A DNA stretch of 57,933 nucleotides from Virgibacillus oceani (GCF_014638995.1 NZ_BMFR01000020.1:1-57933); one strand, 5' to 3'; shown: positions 18,897-28,088, numbered from the stretch's first letter. Notes: generated by a model not told the origin, from the sequence alone. Translations and numbers: made by a program.

Positions 18897-19460
18897 ATGA
18901 ATGAACTGGAAATAAAGATGGGTTATCAAGTAATCTCATTCCTATTACAATATCCCGATAAAGAGAGAGCAGAGGTTCTGCCAGAAATAAATTCCGCCAT
19001 TAATGACCTGCAAGATATAACCGTCAAGGAAAAAATCAAGTCATTTCTTAAGCGGGCAGAATGTTTGTCGTATGAAGAATGGATAGATCATTACATCGAA
19101 TACTTTGACTTTGGGAAAATTACTAATTTATATGTTACGTATTTAAAATTGGGTGAACAGCGTGAACGTGGACTTGAATTGCTGAAGCTAAAGAAATTTT
19201 ATGAGTCAAATGGATTTCATGCTTCAGAGAAGGAGCTACCGGATTATTTACCGTTAATGCTCGAATTTTGTGCACTGGTTCCTGTCCCAATCAGTTCCGA
19301 GCTTCTACAGATGTACTACAAAAATATTGATGAGATAAGGATTCAGCTTCAAAAGGCTGAAAGTGATTATGTATTGCTGCTTGAAGCGCTGCAGGAAGTT
19401 ATGAACCATGCGGGAATTGCTGCAAGTGCAGAAGGAGTGGATAGCAATGAACTTAATTGA
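18897..19460 (+). CDS. narJ: nitrate reductase assembly chaperone
   Basis: A 187-residue, mostly helical NarJ-type chaperone needed for molybdenum-cofactor insertion and assembly of NarGH before membrane docking; it is not part of the final enzyme. Family features are the FLLQYPDKE motif near the N-terminus and the LPDYLPLMLEF segment. The ATG at 18897 is preceded by AAAGGGTG; an in-frame GTG three codons upstream lies inside that site and is less likely. It overlaps narI by 14 nt. Confidence 0.9.
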   Translation: MNELEIKMGYQVISFLLQYPDKERAEVLPEINSAINDLQDITVKEKIKSFLKRAECLSYEEWIDHYIEYFDFGKITNLYVTYLKLGEQRERGLELLKLKKFYESNGFHASEKELPDYLPLMLEFCALVPVPISSELLQMYYKNIDEIRIQLQKAESDYVLLLEALQEVMNHAGIAASAEGVDSNELN

Positions 19461-20133
19461 CCTATTGTTGTGGGGGATCTTTCCCTATATTGTCCTGACA
19501 ATTTTTATCGGTGGGCATATTTATCGCTATCAGCGTGATCAGTTTGGCTGGAGTACAAAATCAAGTGAGTTTTTAGACAAGAAAAGTATCAAGATAGGGT
19601 CACAATTATTTCATTGGGGAATATTAATCGTGTTTGGCGGACATTTTCTAGGATTAATTGTACCTGTTGAGCTTTATAACGCACTGGGAATTTCAGAGCA
19701 TATGTATCATACCGTTGCACTCGTGTTTGGTATCCCAGCCGGAATTGCTGCGTTTGTTGGGCTAATATTACTATATTACCGTAGATTCACAGTTAAACGT
19801 GTGAGAGCTACTTCATCTAAAGGCGATTGGGCAGTTCTGTTCTTTCTATTAATCGTTATCGGTTCTGGAATTTCTGCGACATTTGCCAATATAGATGCAC
19901 ATGGATTTGATTACAGAACGACAATTGCGCCATGGCTCAGAGGGTTATTTGTATTTCATGTACAGCCCGAGCTTATGGCTTCGGTGCCTGTATGGTTTAA
20001 GATTCATGTTTCAGCGTTTTATGGAATTGCAGTGGTTTGGCCGTTTACAAGACTGGTACATGTGTTTAGTTTACCACTTCGATATATGAGAAGAAATTAT
20101 GTTGTCTATCGCAGCAGAACAAGGAAAGCTTAA
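19447..20133 (+). CDS. narI: respiratory nitrate reductase, gamma (cytochrome b) subunit
   Basis: A 228-residue membrane subunit with about five helices that oxidises menaquinol and binds two b-type hemes. Histidines suited as heme ligands occur in the second helix (GILIVFGGHFLGL), in MYHTVALVFG, and in the C-terminal part (IHVSAFYG, FTRLVHVFSLP). The ATG at 19447 has GAAGGAG 9 nt upstream and lies inside the end of narJ, so translation is coupled. It ends the narGHJI operon; a composite repeat follows. No narK or fnr gene is present in the window. Confidence 0.93.
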   Translation: MNLIDLLLWGIFPYIVLTIFIGGHIYRYQRDQFGWSTKSSEFLDKKSIKIGSQLFHWGILIVFGGHFLGLIVPVELYNALGISEHMYHTVALVFGIPAGIAAFVGLILLYYRRFTVKRVRATSSKGDWAVLFFLLIVIGSGISATFANIDAHGFDYRTTIAPWLRGLFVFHVQPELMASVPVWFKIHVSAFYGIAVVWPFTRLVHVFSLPLRYMRRNYVVYRSRTRKA

Positions 20134-20150
20134 AAGTATTTTAGTCTAAG

Positions 20151-20210
20151 AGATATCCGAACTATGAATTCTTCAATTTAGAATTTGTATTCGCTCGGAT
20201 ATTTCTTTTT
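20151..20210 (+). terminator. repeat-family terminator after narI
   Basis: AGATATCCGAAC and its partner GCTCGGATATTTCT form the stem, with an inner TGAATTCTTC/GAATTTG pairing and a trailing TTCTTTTT. The right arm has diverged (CGCTCGG for TAGTTCGG), but most pairing is kept. Confidence 0.7.
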
Positions 20211-20302
20211 GTATATCCGTAAAATTCTACTGCTTTTTATCCGTAAAATGCGACGTAAATACTTGTGGTGATTTTGCATTATTTTGGACGCTCTTTGGTC
20301 CC

Positions 20303-20496
20303 GCAGCCCGTATACACTTCGCTTTCCGTGGGCGGCTGATGAGCCTCCTCACGCTGGGTGTTCGTCGTGTTGCAAGCATTTTCGGTGATGCTGCACTCCT
20401 CACAACTCGTAGCTTATTCGGTGGATGTTTTGCTCGTCGCTCCGGGGTCTCACCGATGCCTCATCTCCCACAGGAGTCTCCGTGTATACAGGCTGC
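20303..20496. repeat. enlarged GC-rich palindrome (copy D)
   Basis: Outer arms GCAGCCCGTATACAC and GTGTATACAGGCTGC are those of the 116-bp core, but about 78 extra bases sit at the apex between CTCACGCTG and CGGGGTCTC. The insert has inverted-repeat character of its own. Confidence 0.8.
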
Positions 20497-21106
20497 TAGT
20501 AAGTGTATTTATAACGTAATCATGATTTCTTAAAGATATTATAGATACTTTATATTTAATAATTACAATCTATGCATGTACCGATATATATTAATTCCAC
20601 TTCACTAGTCCGGCATCGCTGCGGGCGGTGACTCCTGCTCAGAAAAGCACGAGTCCGATGACACCAAAGAGTGGTTTTCTCGAGGAGGCTGAGGCCGTGC
20701 CCTAAGGTGCGCATCCGCCCGCAGCGATCCCGGACGGCGACCCGAGAATATTACGTCGCATTTTATTTTAACTACGTATTAAGAACCTACCGATGGAAAT
20801 GTTCCGTTCTAACCGTCCTATCCTGTAATCGTTTGTTCATTTTAGTTACGTCCCGGTCTCTTTTTTTGAGGGAGGATGAATGCCCTTTAGAATAAATAAA
20901 TGACTTATTTTAGCATCAGCATTACGGGTAAAGAGGCGGGCAGTTCAAGGCTATTATACATAATTCTAGGATAATAAATAGATATCCGAGTCTTTTGTCA
21001 TATACTGAATACATAGAATCATTTTTCGAAATATTTCTACATTATATTGTTCATTTTGCAATTATGGTGTATTATGGAAATAATAAAAGGCATAAGGGGT
21101 GAGTAG

Positions 21107-21361
21107 ATGGGGTATATTGTTAGAAATTGTCGATTATGTGCAAAACCAATGGAATCCAGCCCGTTTATGATGTGTACTGCATGCCTAATGGAAAGTGATA
21201 GAGTTAAAAATTATATTTTAAAACATCCTCATGTTTCAATCGAACAAATAGCGGAAGCAACACAAATCCCTTTTGAGAAAGTATTTAAAATGGTGGAACT
21301 AGGATTAAGCAAAGGCAATACCAGACCAAATGACAAAAATAAAACACAGACAGCAAGATAA
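21107..21361 (+). CDS. small zinc-ribbon/HTH protein, YvyF-like
   Basis: An 84-residue protein. Residues 8-30 carry a four-cysteine knuckle (CRLC...CTAC, C-x2-C spacing twice), suitable for zinc. Residues 42-66 (SIEQIAEATQIPFEKVFKMVELG) look like a helix-turn-helix. The arrangement resembles the N-terminal half of YvyF-type flagellar operon proteins, though it is shorter and no flagellar gene is nearby. ATG 21107 has GGGGTGAG upstream. A terminator follows directly. The function is unknown; a regulatory or adaptor role is a guess. Confidence 0.6.
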   Translation: MGYIVRNCRLCAKPMESSPFMMCTACLMESDRVKNYILKHPHVSIEQIAEATQIPFEKVFKMVELGLSKGNTRPNDKNKTQTAR

Positions 21362-21538
21362 TATAAAGAGAATCACTCCTTTTTGAGCGATTCTCTTTTT
21401 TTGAATTATATTCTGATAGTATTTTGCTAATTTCAGCTGGTAGATTTCCATTCTTTGAATGAAGGATGCAGATTGTCCTTCAAGTGACACCTTTCGTAAG
21501 GCATTGTAGAGCGTATGATTTTGTAGTTCCAGTAACAT
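21305..21538 (-). CDS. small hypothetical protein, unusual 3' overlap
   Basis: A 77-residue frame on the minus strand with a good start: ATG preceded by GAGGAG about 10 nt upstream. The first 45 residues (charged, helical, LYNALRKVSLEGQSASFIQRM) look like a real small protein. The last 30 residues form a hydrophobic segment, but they are encoded through a bidirectional terminator hairpin and across the end of the opposite gene. Either the protein is membrane-anchored, or the real end has been lost by mutation. I do not recognise the family. Confidence 0.4.
   Translation of the reverse strand: MLLELQNHTLYNALRKVSLEGQSASFIQRMEIYQLKLAKYYQNIIQKKRIAQKGVILFILSCCLCFIFVIWSGIAFA
21367..21402. terminator. 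bidirectional terminator
   Basis: AGAGAATC (21367-21374) pairs with GATTCTCT (21389-21396), followed by a T-run on the plus strand. It ends the 84-residue gene and lies within the minus-strand frame. Confidence 0.75.
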
Positions 21539-21582
21539 GATACTGATAGCTCCTCAGGCTCATACACAGTTCAACTTTTCCC

Positions 21583-22542
21583 TTATTGCTTAGCTAATCC
21601 CTGGATTCCTTCAACACCAGATGCTAATTGCTTATCTACAACTGTTGCGTCTTCAATGTGCTGGATAATAGCCTGTTTGATTGTATCGAACGAATCGTTT
21701 GTTTTATCAATGTAGTTTACCATTTCCATGGTAAGCTCGTTTTGACTATTAATGTTTTCCAGTACATCCTGTGTGTTTGACTTTACAGTTTGAACAATGG
21801 ACGCCATTTCAATTAGCATATTGACAGTCTTATTGTTGATCTCTGTTGATGATTGTAATGTTTTTTGGTTTTCGTAAGTGTCTTGTTCTGCTTCGTGAAT
21901 TTTTTGTTGAATGGTTGTTGTTACCTCATCGATATGATGCGTACTTTCTGCTGTGTTTTCTGCAAGTTTTCGAACCTCTGCTGCAACAACTGCAAAGCCT
22001 TTCCCATGTTCACCAGCACGTGCTGCCTCTATTGATGCGTTTAATGCCAATAGATTTGTCTGGTTTGCAATTTCGCTGATAACCTGAACAATTTCTTTAA
22101 TCGTGTTGGAATGTTCACCAAGCTCCTGCATGCTTCCCGCGGTTTTCGTCATTTGCATTTCAAGACTATCCATCAATTGTTTGTTTTTCTCGACTATTTC
22201 TTGATATTCTTCGGATTGCTTGGCTAATGAATCGGATGAATCAACTAAACCATTACCTTTTTCAACCAATTGATTGGAATGCTCACTTGATTCCTCGCCA
22301 AGTGATTGAATTTCTTCAAAATGCTGCTTAATTTGTACGATAAGGTCTTCTAAATCATGATGCTGTGTGTTCACGTGCTCATGCTGTTCGATTGTATGTA
22401 ATAAGTTCTTTTCAAACTGATCCAGGAAAAGTTTATTTTCCTGAGTTATGGCTGTTTTTTCTTTTTCCAGCTGCTTAATTTTCTCATTTGCCTGGTTTAG
22501 CTTTTCCTGTATACTGTTTTGTTTATTTTTTTTGCCCAACAT
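21583..22542 (-). CDS. soluble methyl-accepting chemotaxis receptor
   Basis: A 319-residue cytoplasmic chemoreceptor similar in build to B. subtilis YfmS. The N-terminal 60 residues form a coiled coil ([19 protein letters not shown]), and the rest is the signalling helical hairpin with its highly conserved tip ([20 protein letters not shown], about 158-177) that contacts CheA and CheW. There is no membrane segment and no obvious sensor domain, so it may sense the cell interior or join receptor arrays. The start MLGKKNKQ at 22542 has AGGGGG upstream. It is a lone gene, with no che genes nearby. Confidence 0.85.
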   Translation of the reverse strand: MLGKKNKQNSIQEKLNQANEKIKQLEKEKTAITQENKLFLDQFEKNLLHTIEQHEHVNTQHHDLEDLIVQIKQHFEEIQSLGEESSEHSNQLVEKGNGLVDSSDSLAKQSEEYQEIVEKNKQLMDSLEMQMTKTAGSMQELGEHSNTIKEIVQVISEIANQTNLLALNASIEAARAGEHGKGFAVVAAEVRKLAENTAESTHHIDEVTTTIQQKIHEAEQDTYENQKTLQSSTEINNKTVNMLIEMASIVQTVKSNTQDVLENINSQNELTMEMVNYIDKTNDSFDTIKQAIIQHIEDATVVDKQLASGVEGIQGLAKQ

Positions 22543-22669
22543 AATATTTCCCCCTAGAATATAGGCCAAATTCATTATAAATGCCATGATTCAATTGTAC
22601 CATTACATTATTAATTTCGGTTACAATTCTAATTTGTTGAAGTAAATTTAAAAAAAATTAAAAAAGATA

Positions 22670-22698
22670 TTGACTTTAAATTTTCCCAATACTATAAT
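22670..22698 (+). promoter_or_regulatory. sigma-A promoter of the bmr leader operon
   Basis: TTGACT (22670-22675), a 17-nt spacer and TATAAT (22693-22698). It precedes the leader-peptide ribosome site by about 15 nt. Confidence 0.8.
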
Positions 22699-22731
22699 TA
22701 TTGAGAATCAAAGTGAGAGGAGGTCACGACA

Positions 22732-22812
22732 ATGGAAAAAAGAATTCAGATGAAAAACAATCGCAATTTAATATTTCGTGTGGCCTTCAAGGGTAATCGA
22801 AACGTATTCTAG
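22732..22812 (+). CDS. BmrB-like leader peptide
   Basis: A 26-residue open frame beginning MEKRIQMKNN and ending NRNVF, with a very strong AGAGGAGGT site 9 nt upstream. It lies between a clear sigma-A promoter and two intrinsic terminators in front of bmrC-bmrD. In B. subtilis the same transporter pair is controlled by ribosome-mediated attenuation through the leader peptide BmrB, so I infer the same job here: ribosomes slowed by antibiotics on this frame would let transcription pass the terminators. The peptide itself probably has no other role. Sequence similarity to BmrB cannot be judged by eye. Confidence 0.65.
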   Translation: MEKRIQMKNNRNLIFRVAFKGNRNVF

Positions 22813-22842
22813 CAATACATAATTTTTTATTCTTGTTTTTGT

Positions 22843-22870
22843 AAGGGTCACATGTGTCTGTGGCCCTTTT
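22843..22870 (+). terminator. leader terminator 1
   Basis: AAGGGTCAC (22843-22851) pairs with GTGGCCCTT (22860-22868), one G-T pair, 8-nt loop, followed by TTTTGTGATTTT. It sits 30 nt after the leader-peptide stop. Confidence 0.75.
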
Positions 22871-22901
22871 GTGATTTTATGGAGATTTCCCCATAGTTAC
22901 G

Positions 22902-22933
22902 AAGCATACGTCACGGGCGCGTATGCTTTTTTA
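22902..22933 (+). terminator. leader terminator 2
   Basis: AAGCATACG (22902-22910) pairs perfectly with CGTATGCTT (22920-22928), followed by a run of T. It is a classical intrinsic terminator placed before bmrC, so read-through must be controlled. Confidence 0.8.
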
Positions 22934-23047
22934 ATGGAAAAATTTATTAATTTGGATTTGAGGGGCAATGAACATGTAAATGATTAAACTATAGATTGGC
23001 TTTAATTTTAAAACATTATTGGATTTTAGGCAGAGTAGGTGATTTGG

Positions 23048-24796
23048 ATGTTTCAGGTTTTTAAGAAATTAGACTGGTTTTTTAAACATTATTGGAAGCG
23101 CTATGTATTTGCAATAGTGGCTTTGATCATAGCTAGTGCGATTGGTTTAATACCGCCTAAATTGGTTGGGTATTCCATCGATGAAATACAGTTCGAAACG
23201 TTGACAGTGAAGCTTTTGGTTATGCTCATCGCGGGATATCTAGTATTAACGTTCATCCATTATGCAATTTCATTTTTATGGGATTATACATTGTTTAGTG
23301 GAGCAGCTATCCTCGAACGATGGACCAGGAGCAGGCTGATGGATCATTTTTTAAGGATGACACCAACATTTTTTGGGAAATATCGAACAGGAGATTTAAT
23401 GGCTCGTTCAACAAATGATTTACGATCGATACAGCTAACAGCAGGATTTGGAGTTTTAACTTTAGTTGACTCAAGTATATTCATGTTAATGATTGTTGCT
23501 GTGATGGGCTTTACAATCAGCTGGAAGCTAACCCTTGCTGCACTTATTCCATTACCAATTATGGCAATTGTAATGAATAAATACGGTGCATCGATTCATG
23601 CCAGGTTTACAAAGGCACAAGCTGCATTTGGTGATATGAATAATGAAGTATTAGAGTCCATTCGCGGTGTCCGCGTCATAAGAGCATTTGTTCAGGAAAA
23701 ACAGGATGAGAAACGGTTTCAGAAAATGACAGAGGATGTTTACCAAAAAAACATTGAAGTTGCAAAAATCGATGCGCTATTCGAACCGACAATGAAAATT
23801 CTGGTTGGTTTATCCTATACAATTGGTCTTGGTTACGGAGCACTTCTTGTTTTTGAAAATTTGATTACCTTAGGTGATTTAGTAACATTTAACGTTTATC
23901 TCGGAATGCTGATTTGGCCTATGTTTGCAGTAGGGGAATTAATCAATATTCTACAGCGTGGTAATGCATCATTGGATCGTGTAAATGAAACGCTGGGTTA
24001 TGATGCTGATGTGAAGGATGCAGAGAATCCGAAATTAGTTTCATTGGTTAATTCAATTGATTTTACAGACGTATCATTTTCCTACCCATCTTCAAAACAG
24101 AATCAATTAGTTAAAGTAAATTTAAACGTTAAACGTGGTCAAACAATTGGTATTGTTGGTAAAACTGGTGCAGGTAAAACGACACTGTTTAAATTAATGC
24201 TACGCCAATATCCTGGACTAGTGGGGAATCTCACCATCTCAGGCGTTGATCATAATGAAATCAGTTTAGAACAAATTCGTTCCTGGATTGGCTATGTCCC
24301 ACAGGATCAGATCATGTTTTCGAAGACGATCCGTGAAAATATTCAATTTGGCAGGTCGGATGCATCCGATGAAGAAATATTTCGTGTCATGGATTTGGCA
24401 CACTTTTTGGATGATATTAAACAGCTTCCGAATGGACTGGATACACAGGTTGGCGAAAGCGGTGTGACGCTGTCTGGTGGTCAGAAGCAGCGTGTAGCAT
24501 TGGCTCGGGCATTTATTAAAGACCCGGAAATTCTCATTTTAGATGATTCAATGTCGGCTGTTGATGGTAAAACTGAGGCGAAGATTATTGAACATTTACG
24601 GAAAGAACGCAAAAATAAAACGACATTTATCGCTGCACATAGGATGTCAGCCGTTACACATGCGGACCATATTATTGTGCTCGAGGGTGGAAGAATCGCA
24701 GAAGAAGGTACACATGAGGAGTTAATGAAGCTTGATGGCTGGTATAAAGAACAATATCAGCTGCAGCAGCTGGAAAATGAGGAGGTGATCTCCTAA
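23048..24796 (+). CDS. bmrC: heterodimeric multidrug ABC exporter, BmrC subunit
   Basis: A 582-residue ABC exporter half: six membrane helices (about 1-310) and a nucleotide-binding domain. Walker A is GKTGAGKTT at about 370-378 and the signature LSGGQKQR at about 475. Walker B reads ILILDDS, with Asp in place of the catalytic Glu, the known degenerate feature of BmrC (YheI). It pairs with BmrD, so the complex should have one active and one inactive ATP site. ATG 23048 (MFQVFKKLDWFF) matches the usual N-terminus; a GTG three codons earlier is less likely. It shares one base with the start of bmrD. Confidence 0.93.
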   Translation: MFQVFKKLDWFFKHYWKRYVFAIVALIIASAIGLIPPKLVGYSIDEIQFETLTVKLLVMLIAGYLVLTFIHYAISFLWDYTLFSGAAILERWTRSRLMDHFLRMTPTFFGKYRTGDLMARSTNDLRSIQLTAGFGVLTLVDSSIFMLMIVAVMGFTISWKLTLAALIPLPIMAIVMNKYGASIHARFTKAQAAFGDMNNEVLESIRGVRVIRAFVQEKQDEKRFQKMTEDVYQKNIEVAKIDALFEPTMKILVGLSYTIGLGYGALLVFENLITLGDLVTFNVYLGMLIWPMFAVGELINILQRGNASLDRVNETLGYDADVKDAENPKLVSLVNSIDFTDVSFSYPSSKQNQLVKVNLNVKRGQTIGIVGKTGAGKTTLFKLMLRQYPGLVGNLTISGVDHNEISLEQIRSWIGYVPQDQIMFSKTIRENIQFGRSDASDEEIFRVMDLAHFLDDIKQLPNGLDTQVGESGVTLSGGQKQRVALARAFIKDPEILILDDSMSAVDGKTEAKIIEHLRKERKNKTTFIAAHRMSAVTHADHIIVLEGGRIAEEGTHEELMKLDGWYKEQYQLQQLENEEVIS

Positions 24797-26823
24797 TGAA
24801 ACCATCAACTGAAAAACGGTTATTGCGCTATGCACTCGACTTTAAGAAAAGCATTATTATTGGCTTAATCTGCTTAGTAATTGCTGTTGCACTTGAACTT
24901 GCAGGTCCATTAATCGCAAAGAAGGTGATTGATGACCACATTCTTGGGGTGGAAGGCAATTGGCAAATGGTTGAGCAGAATGATGATAAATACACCGTTT
25001 CCTATCAGGGAAATTACTATAAACGAGCTGATCGATTAACAGAAGCAGATCAAACAGGAGAGCTTGCTACGATAGTGCAAGTAGAAAAAGATTATTATTT
25101 TGTTAAAGGGGATGTACCTCTTACAGGTAAACGCAGCGTAGAAGGGAACACAATTTCAATCACAACTGCAGAGGAAACCGTTACAGCACATGGAGAGAAA
25201 CTCTCATTAGCTGATATCTATCCGTTTTTTAAGCCTGAGAGAGGACCAATCCTATTTTTGTTAGGATTATATATGGCATTACTATTAATTGCAGCGTTTT
25301 TTCAATTTTTTAAAACGTTTTTGCTGCAAAAAGTGTCCAATCAGATTGTTAAAAAAATGCGTAATGATATATTCGCACACACGCAGCGGATTCCGATTAA
25401 TTATTATGTAGATCAGCCTGCAGGAAAAATCGTTGCCCGTATCACAAACGATACAGAAGCAATCCGTGATTTATATGAACGGGTATTATCGATTGTTGTT
25501 ACAAGTATTATTTATATGGCGGGGATTTTTGCGGCATTGTTTATATTAGATGTGAAGCTGGCAGCAATTAGCTTGTTGCTTATTCCGTTAATCTATGGCT
25601 GGATGAAAGTATATAAGCATTTTGGTACGAAATACAATAAAGTAATCCGCCAAACAGTAAGTGAAATAAATGGTAACATAAATGAAGCAATTCAAGGTAT
25701 GCCGATCATACAGGCATTTAGCAGGGAGAAGAAAACGAAAGAAGAATTTGAAGTATTAAATGAGCGTAATTTTACGTATCAACGTAAACTGGTTAAATTA
25801 AGTGCGTTAACCTCGTATAATCTCGTAACGGTAATTCGTAATTTAGCATTTGTAGGTTTTATCTGGTATTTTGGCTTCATTTCATTTGAGCCTGGAGGCA
25901 TCATTTCAGTAGGTCTGCTTTATGCTTTCGTGGACTACTTGAACCGCTTATTTGAACCTGTAACAGATATTGTTAATCAGCTGCCATTAATTGAGCAAGC
26001 AAGGGTAGCAGGGGGACGTGTGTTCGAGCTGATTGATCGTGATGGTGAAGAGGTCGTCAACGATAAAATTGAGAAGTATCGCGGGAACATCCGATTTGAT
26101 CATGTATCGTTTGCATACAATGATGAAGACTATGTCATAAAAGATATGTCCTTTGAAGTAAAGGCGGGCCAAACCGCGGCATTTGTGGGGCATACAGGAT
26201 CAGGTAAGAGCTCCATCATGAATTTGCTGTTCCGTTTTTATGACCCGCAAAAGGGGTCCATTATGATTGATGGACAAAAAACGAAGGAATGGTCACGTCA
26301 GCAGGTGAGAAGTTATATGGGAATCGTACTTCAGGATCCATTTTTATTTTCCGGAACGATTATTTCAAATGTAACGATGAATGACCCCCGTATTACCCGG
26401 GAAATGGCAATTCAGTCGTTAAAGGCAGTTGGAGCAGATCGTTTTATTGAAAAATTGCCGCATAAATACGATGAGAAGGTTACTGAAGGCGGCAGCACGT
26501 TTTCATTAGGCGAACGTCAGCTATTATCATTTGCACGTGCACTTGCGTTCGACCCAGCTATTTTAATCCTGGATGAGGCGACGGCTAATATTGATACGGA
26601 AACAGAAAGCATCATTCAGAAAGCATTGGATGTATTAAAAAAAGGGCGAACGACACTTGTTATCGCGCACCGATTATCAACTATTCAGCAAGCTGATACA
26701 ATTTTTGTCTTAGAACATGGTAAAATAATAGAAAAGGGCAATCATGAAGCGCTGATTAGTGAAAAAGGTCTGTATCATCAAATGTATCAAATGCAGCAGG
26801 GGAAAGCGAGAGAGGCTGTATAA
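24796..26823 (+). CDS. bmrD: heterodimeric multidrug ABC exporter, BmrD subunit
   Basis: A 675-residue partner of BmrC. After the first helix comes the extra extracytoplasmic region typical of BmrD (about 45-135). Walker A is GHTGSGKSS; Walker B ILILDEATAN has the catalytic Glu, while the signature is altered (SLGERQ for SGGQ). The two subunits are thus complementary: the active site combines BmrD Walker motifs with the BmrC signature. The ATG overlaps the bmrC stop by one base and has a perfect GGAGGTGATC site. Expected role: export of drugs such as ribosome-targeting antibiotics, in line with leader control. Confidence 0.93.
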   Translation: MKPSTEKRLLRYALDFKKSIIIGLICLVIAVALELAGPLIAKKVIDDHILGVEGNWQMVEQNDDKYTVSYQGNYYKRADRLTEADQTGELATIVQVEKDYYFVKGDVPLTGKRSVEGNTISITTAEETVTAHGEKLSLADIYPFFKPERGPILFLLGLYMALLLIAAFFQFFKTFLLQKVSNQIVKKMRNDIFAHTQRIPINYYVDQPAGKIVARITNDTEAIRDLYERVLSIVVTSIIYMAGIFAALFILDVKLAAISLLLIPLIYGWMKVYKHFGTKYNKVIRQTVSEINGNINEAIQGMPIIQAFSREKKTKEEFEVLNERNFTYQRKLVKLSALTSYNLVTVIRNLAFVGFIWYFGFISFEPGGIISVGLLYAFVDYLNRLFEPVTDIVNQLPLIEQARVAGGRVFELIDRDGEEVVNDKIEKYRGNIRFDHVSFAYNDEDYVIKDMSFEVKAGQTAAFVGHTGSGKSSIMNLLFRFYDPQKGSIMIDGQKTKEWSRQQVRSYMGIVLQDPFLFSGTIISNVTMNDPRITREMAIQSLKAVGADRFIEKLPHKYDEKVTEGGSTFSLGERQLLSFARALAFDPAILILDEATANIDTETESIIQKALDVLKKGRTTLVIAHRLSTIQQADTIFVLEHGKIIEKGNHEALISEKGLYHQMYQMQQGKAREAV

Positions 26824-26838
26824 TCATAGGGGTGTCTT

Positions 26839-27675
26839 ATGACTAATAGGAATCGACATGACCACGATGTAATTGATGATGATTTATATGAAGAAATTGA
26901 TGATGAAGAATTGATCATGCTTGTTGAACAAGAACGGCAAAAAGCACTTGCTCGTTCTAAACAAGAAAAAGAAAACCCTAAACCAAAACGCCCATTTCCA
27001 AAGTGGGCGTTTTGGTTAATTGCACTTGCGATGGTATTCAATCTCGTCGCATTATTACCGAAAACATTTTCCATACCAGCAATTGATTTTTTGATTACAT
27101 CTGCTAAATTATCAGCTCAAGATGAGATCCGTACGTATAAGAAGGCAGTTGTGGTTGTTGAAACTGGTGATAGTAAGGGAACTGGTTTTGCCATTTCAAG
27201 TGACGGAATCATCCTTACAAATCATCACGTCATTGAGGGTGGGGAATCTGTTTCGGTTGCTTTTCCTAATAATCAATTTTATCATGCAGAAGTTATTGGT
27301 GAGTACCCGGATGTTGATTTAGCAGTTTTGGACGTGGAAGGGAAAAACCTTCCACATTTAACGCTGGCCGAGCAAGCAGATTTTAAACCTGATGAATCAA
27401 TTTATTTTATCGGAAACCCATTATATTTCAATGGTATTGCCAATAAAGGGACTATTATTGGTTTTACGAAATTGAATGATTGGAATGATAACGTGCTTAT
27501 GATTGATGCTCCAGTATATCGGGGAAATAGCGGCAGCCCGGTTATTAATCAACAAGGTGAGGTAATTGGTGTCGTATTTGCAACATTGGATCACAAGGAC
27601 CATGGAAAAGTTGGCTTATTTATTCCCATTGACTATTTTTACGAACATTATGATGGGAAGATGAGGCAGGGATAA
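26839..27675 (+). CDS. membrane-anchored trypsin-like serine protease
   Basis: A 278-residue protein of the HtrA-like (S1C) group without a PDZ domain. A strongly acidic cytoplasmic N-terminus (about 1-50) precedes one membrane helix (about 55-74). The protease domain outside the membrane shows the triad His130 (LTNHHVIEGG), Asp160 (PDVDLAVLDV) and Ser231 (GNSGSP). Lack of PDZ suggests a simpler quality-control or processing function than DegP. It follows bmrD by 15 nt with its own AGGGGTG site and may be cotranscribed. A repeat-family terminator begins right after the stop. Confidence 0.85.
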   Translation: MTNRNRHDHDVIDDDLYEEIDDEELIMLVEQERQKALARSKQEKENPKPKRPFPKWAFWLIALAMVFNLVALLPKTFSIPAIDFLITSAKLSAQDEIRTYKKAVVVVETGDSKGTGFAISSDGIILTNHHVIEGGESVSVAFPNNQFYHAEVIGEYPDVDLAVLDVEGKNLPHLTLAEQADFKPDESIYFIGNPLYFNGIANKGTIIGFTKLNDWNDNVLMIDAPVYRGNSGSPVINQQGEVIGVVFATLDHKDHGKVGLFIPIDYFYEHYDGKMRQG

Positions 27676-27686
27676 AAGTATTTTAG

Positions 27687-27741
27687 TCAAATCCGAACTA
27701 TGAATTCTTCAATTAGAATTTGTATTAGTTCGGATTTTTCT
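27687..27741 (+). terminator. repeat-family terminator after the serine protease
   Basis: AAATCCGAACTA (27689-27700) pairs exactly with TAGTTCGGATTT (27726-27737); the inner loop holds GAATTCTTCAATTAGAATT, itself able to pair. A short T-rich tail follows. Confidence 0.85.
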
Positions 27742-27972
27742 ATTGGGTATTCGTAATCTTTACTGTTAATTGTCCGTAAACTACGACGTAAATCATTTTA
27801 ATAATTAAGTTTTAATCCTTGATCCCGGACTAGTGCAGTGAAATATGAGTACACAGTAATTCATATTCCTTTAAAAACTAGCTTGAGAAGAAAAATAAAA
27901 TAACCCAACAGCATATAAACCCATTGCAAATATGAGTAGAATGAAATAGAAAAATCATATACCCTCATACTA

Positions 27973-28088
27973 GCAGCCCGTATACACGGAGACTCCTGTG
28001 GGAGATGAGGCATCGGTGAGACCCCGGAGCGCGTCAGCGTGAGGAGGTTCATCAGCCGCCCACGGAAAGCGTAGTGTATACGGGCTGC
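27973..28088. repeat. 116-bp GC-rich palindromic core (copy E)
   Basis: Perfect 15-bp outer arms (GCAGCCCGTATACAC) and inner GTGGG/CCCAC and GATGAG pairing as in copies C and 53180-53295; nearly identical to the latter. Confidence 0.9.

Larger units (their letters stand above)
20134..20880 (+). repeat. full composite intergenic repeat (copy D)
   Basis: The block begins directly after narI with the lead-in ending in GTATTTTAGTC and the terminator. Next come a TIR (20242-20260, CGTAAAATGCGACGTAAAT), an enlarged palindrome (20303-20496), a second GC-rich module (about 20600-20745), the opposite TIR (about 20748-20764) and the right flank ending in a T-rich hairpin near 20860. The remaining stretch to 21106 is AT-rich and I see no gene in it. 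Confidence 0.85.
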
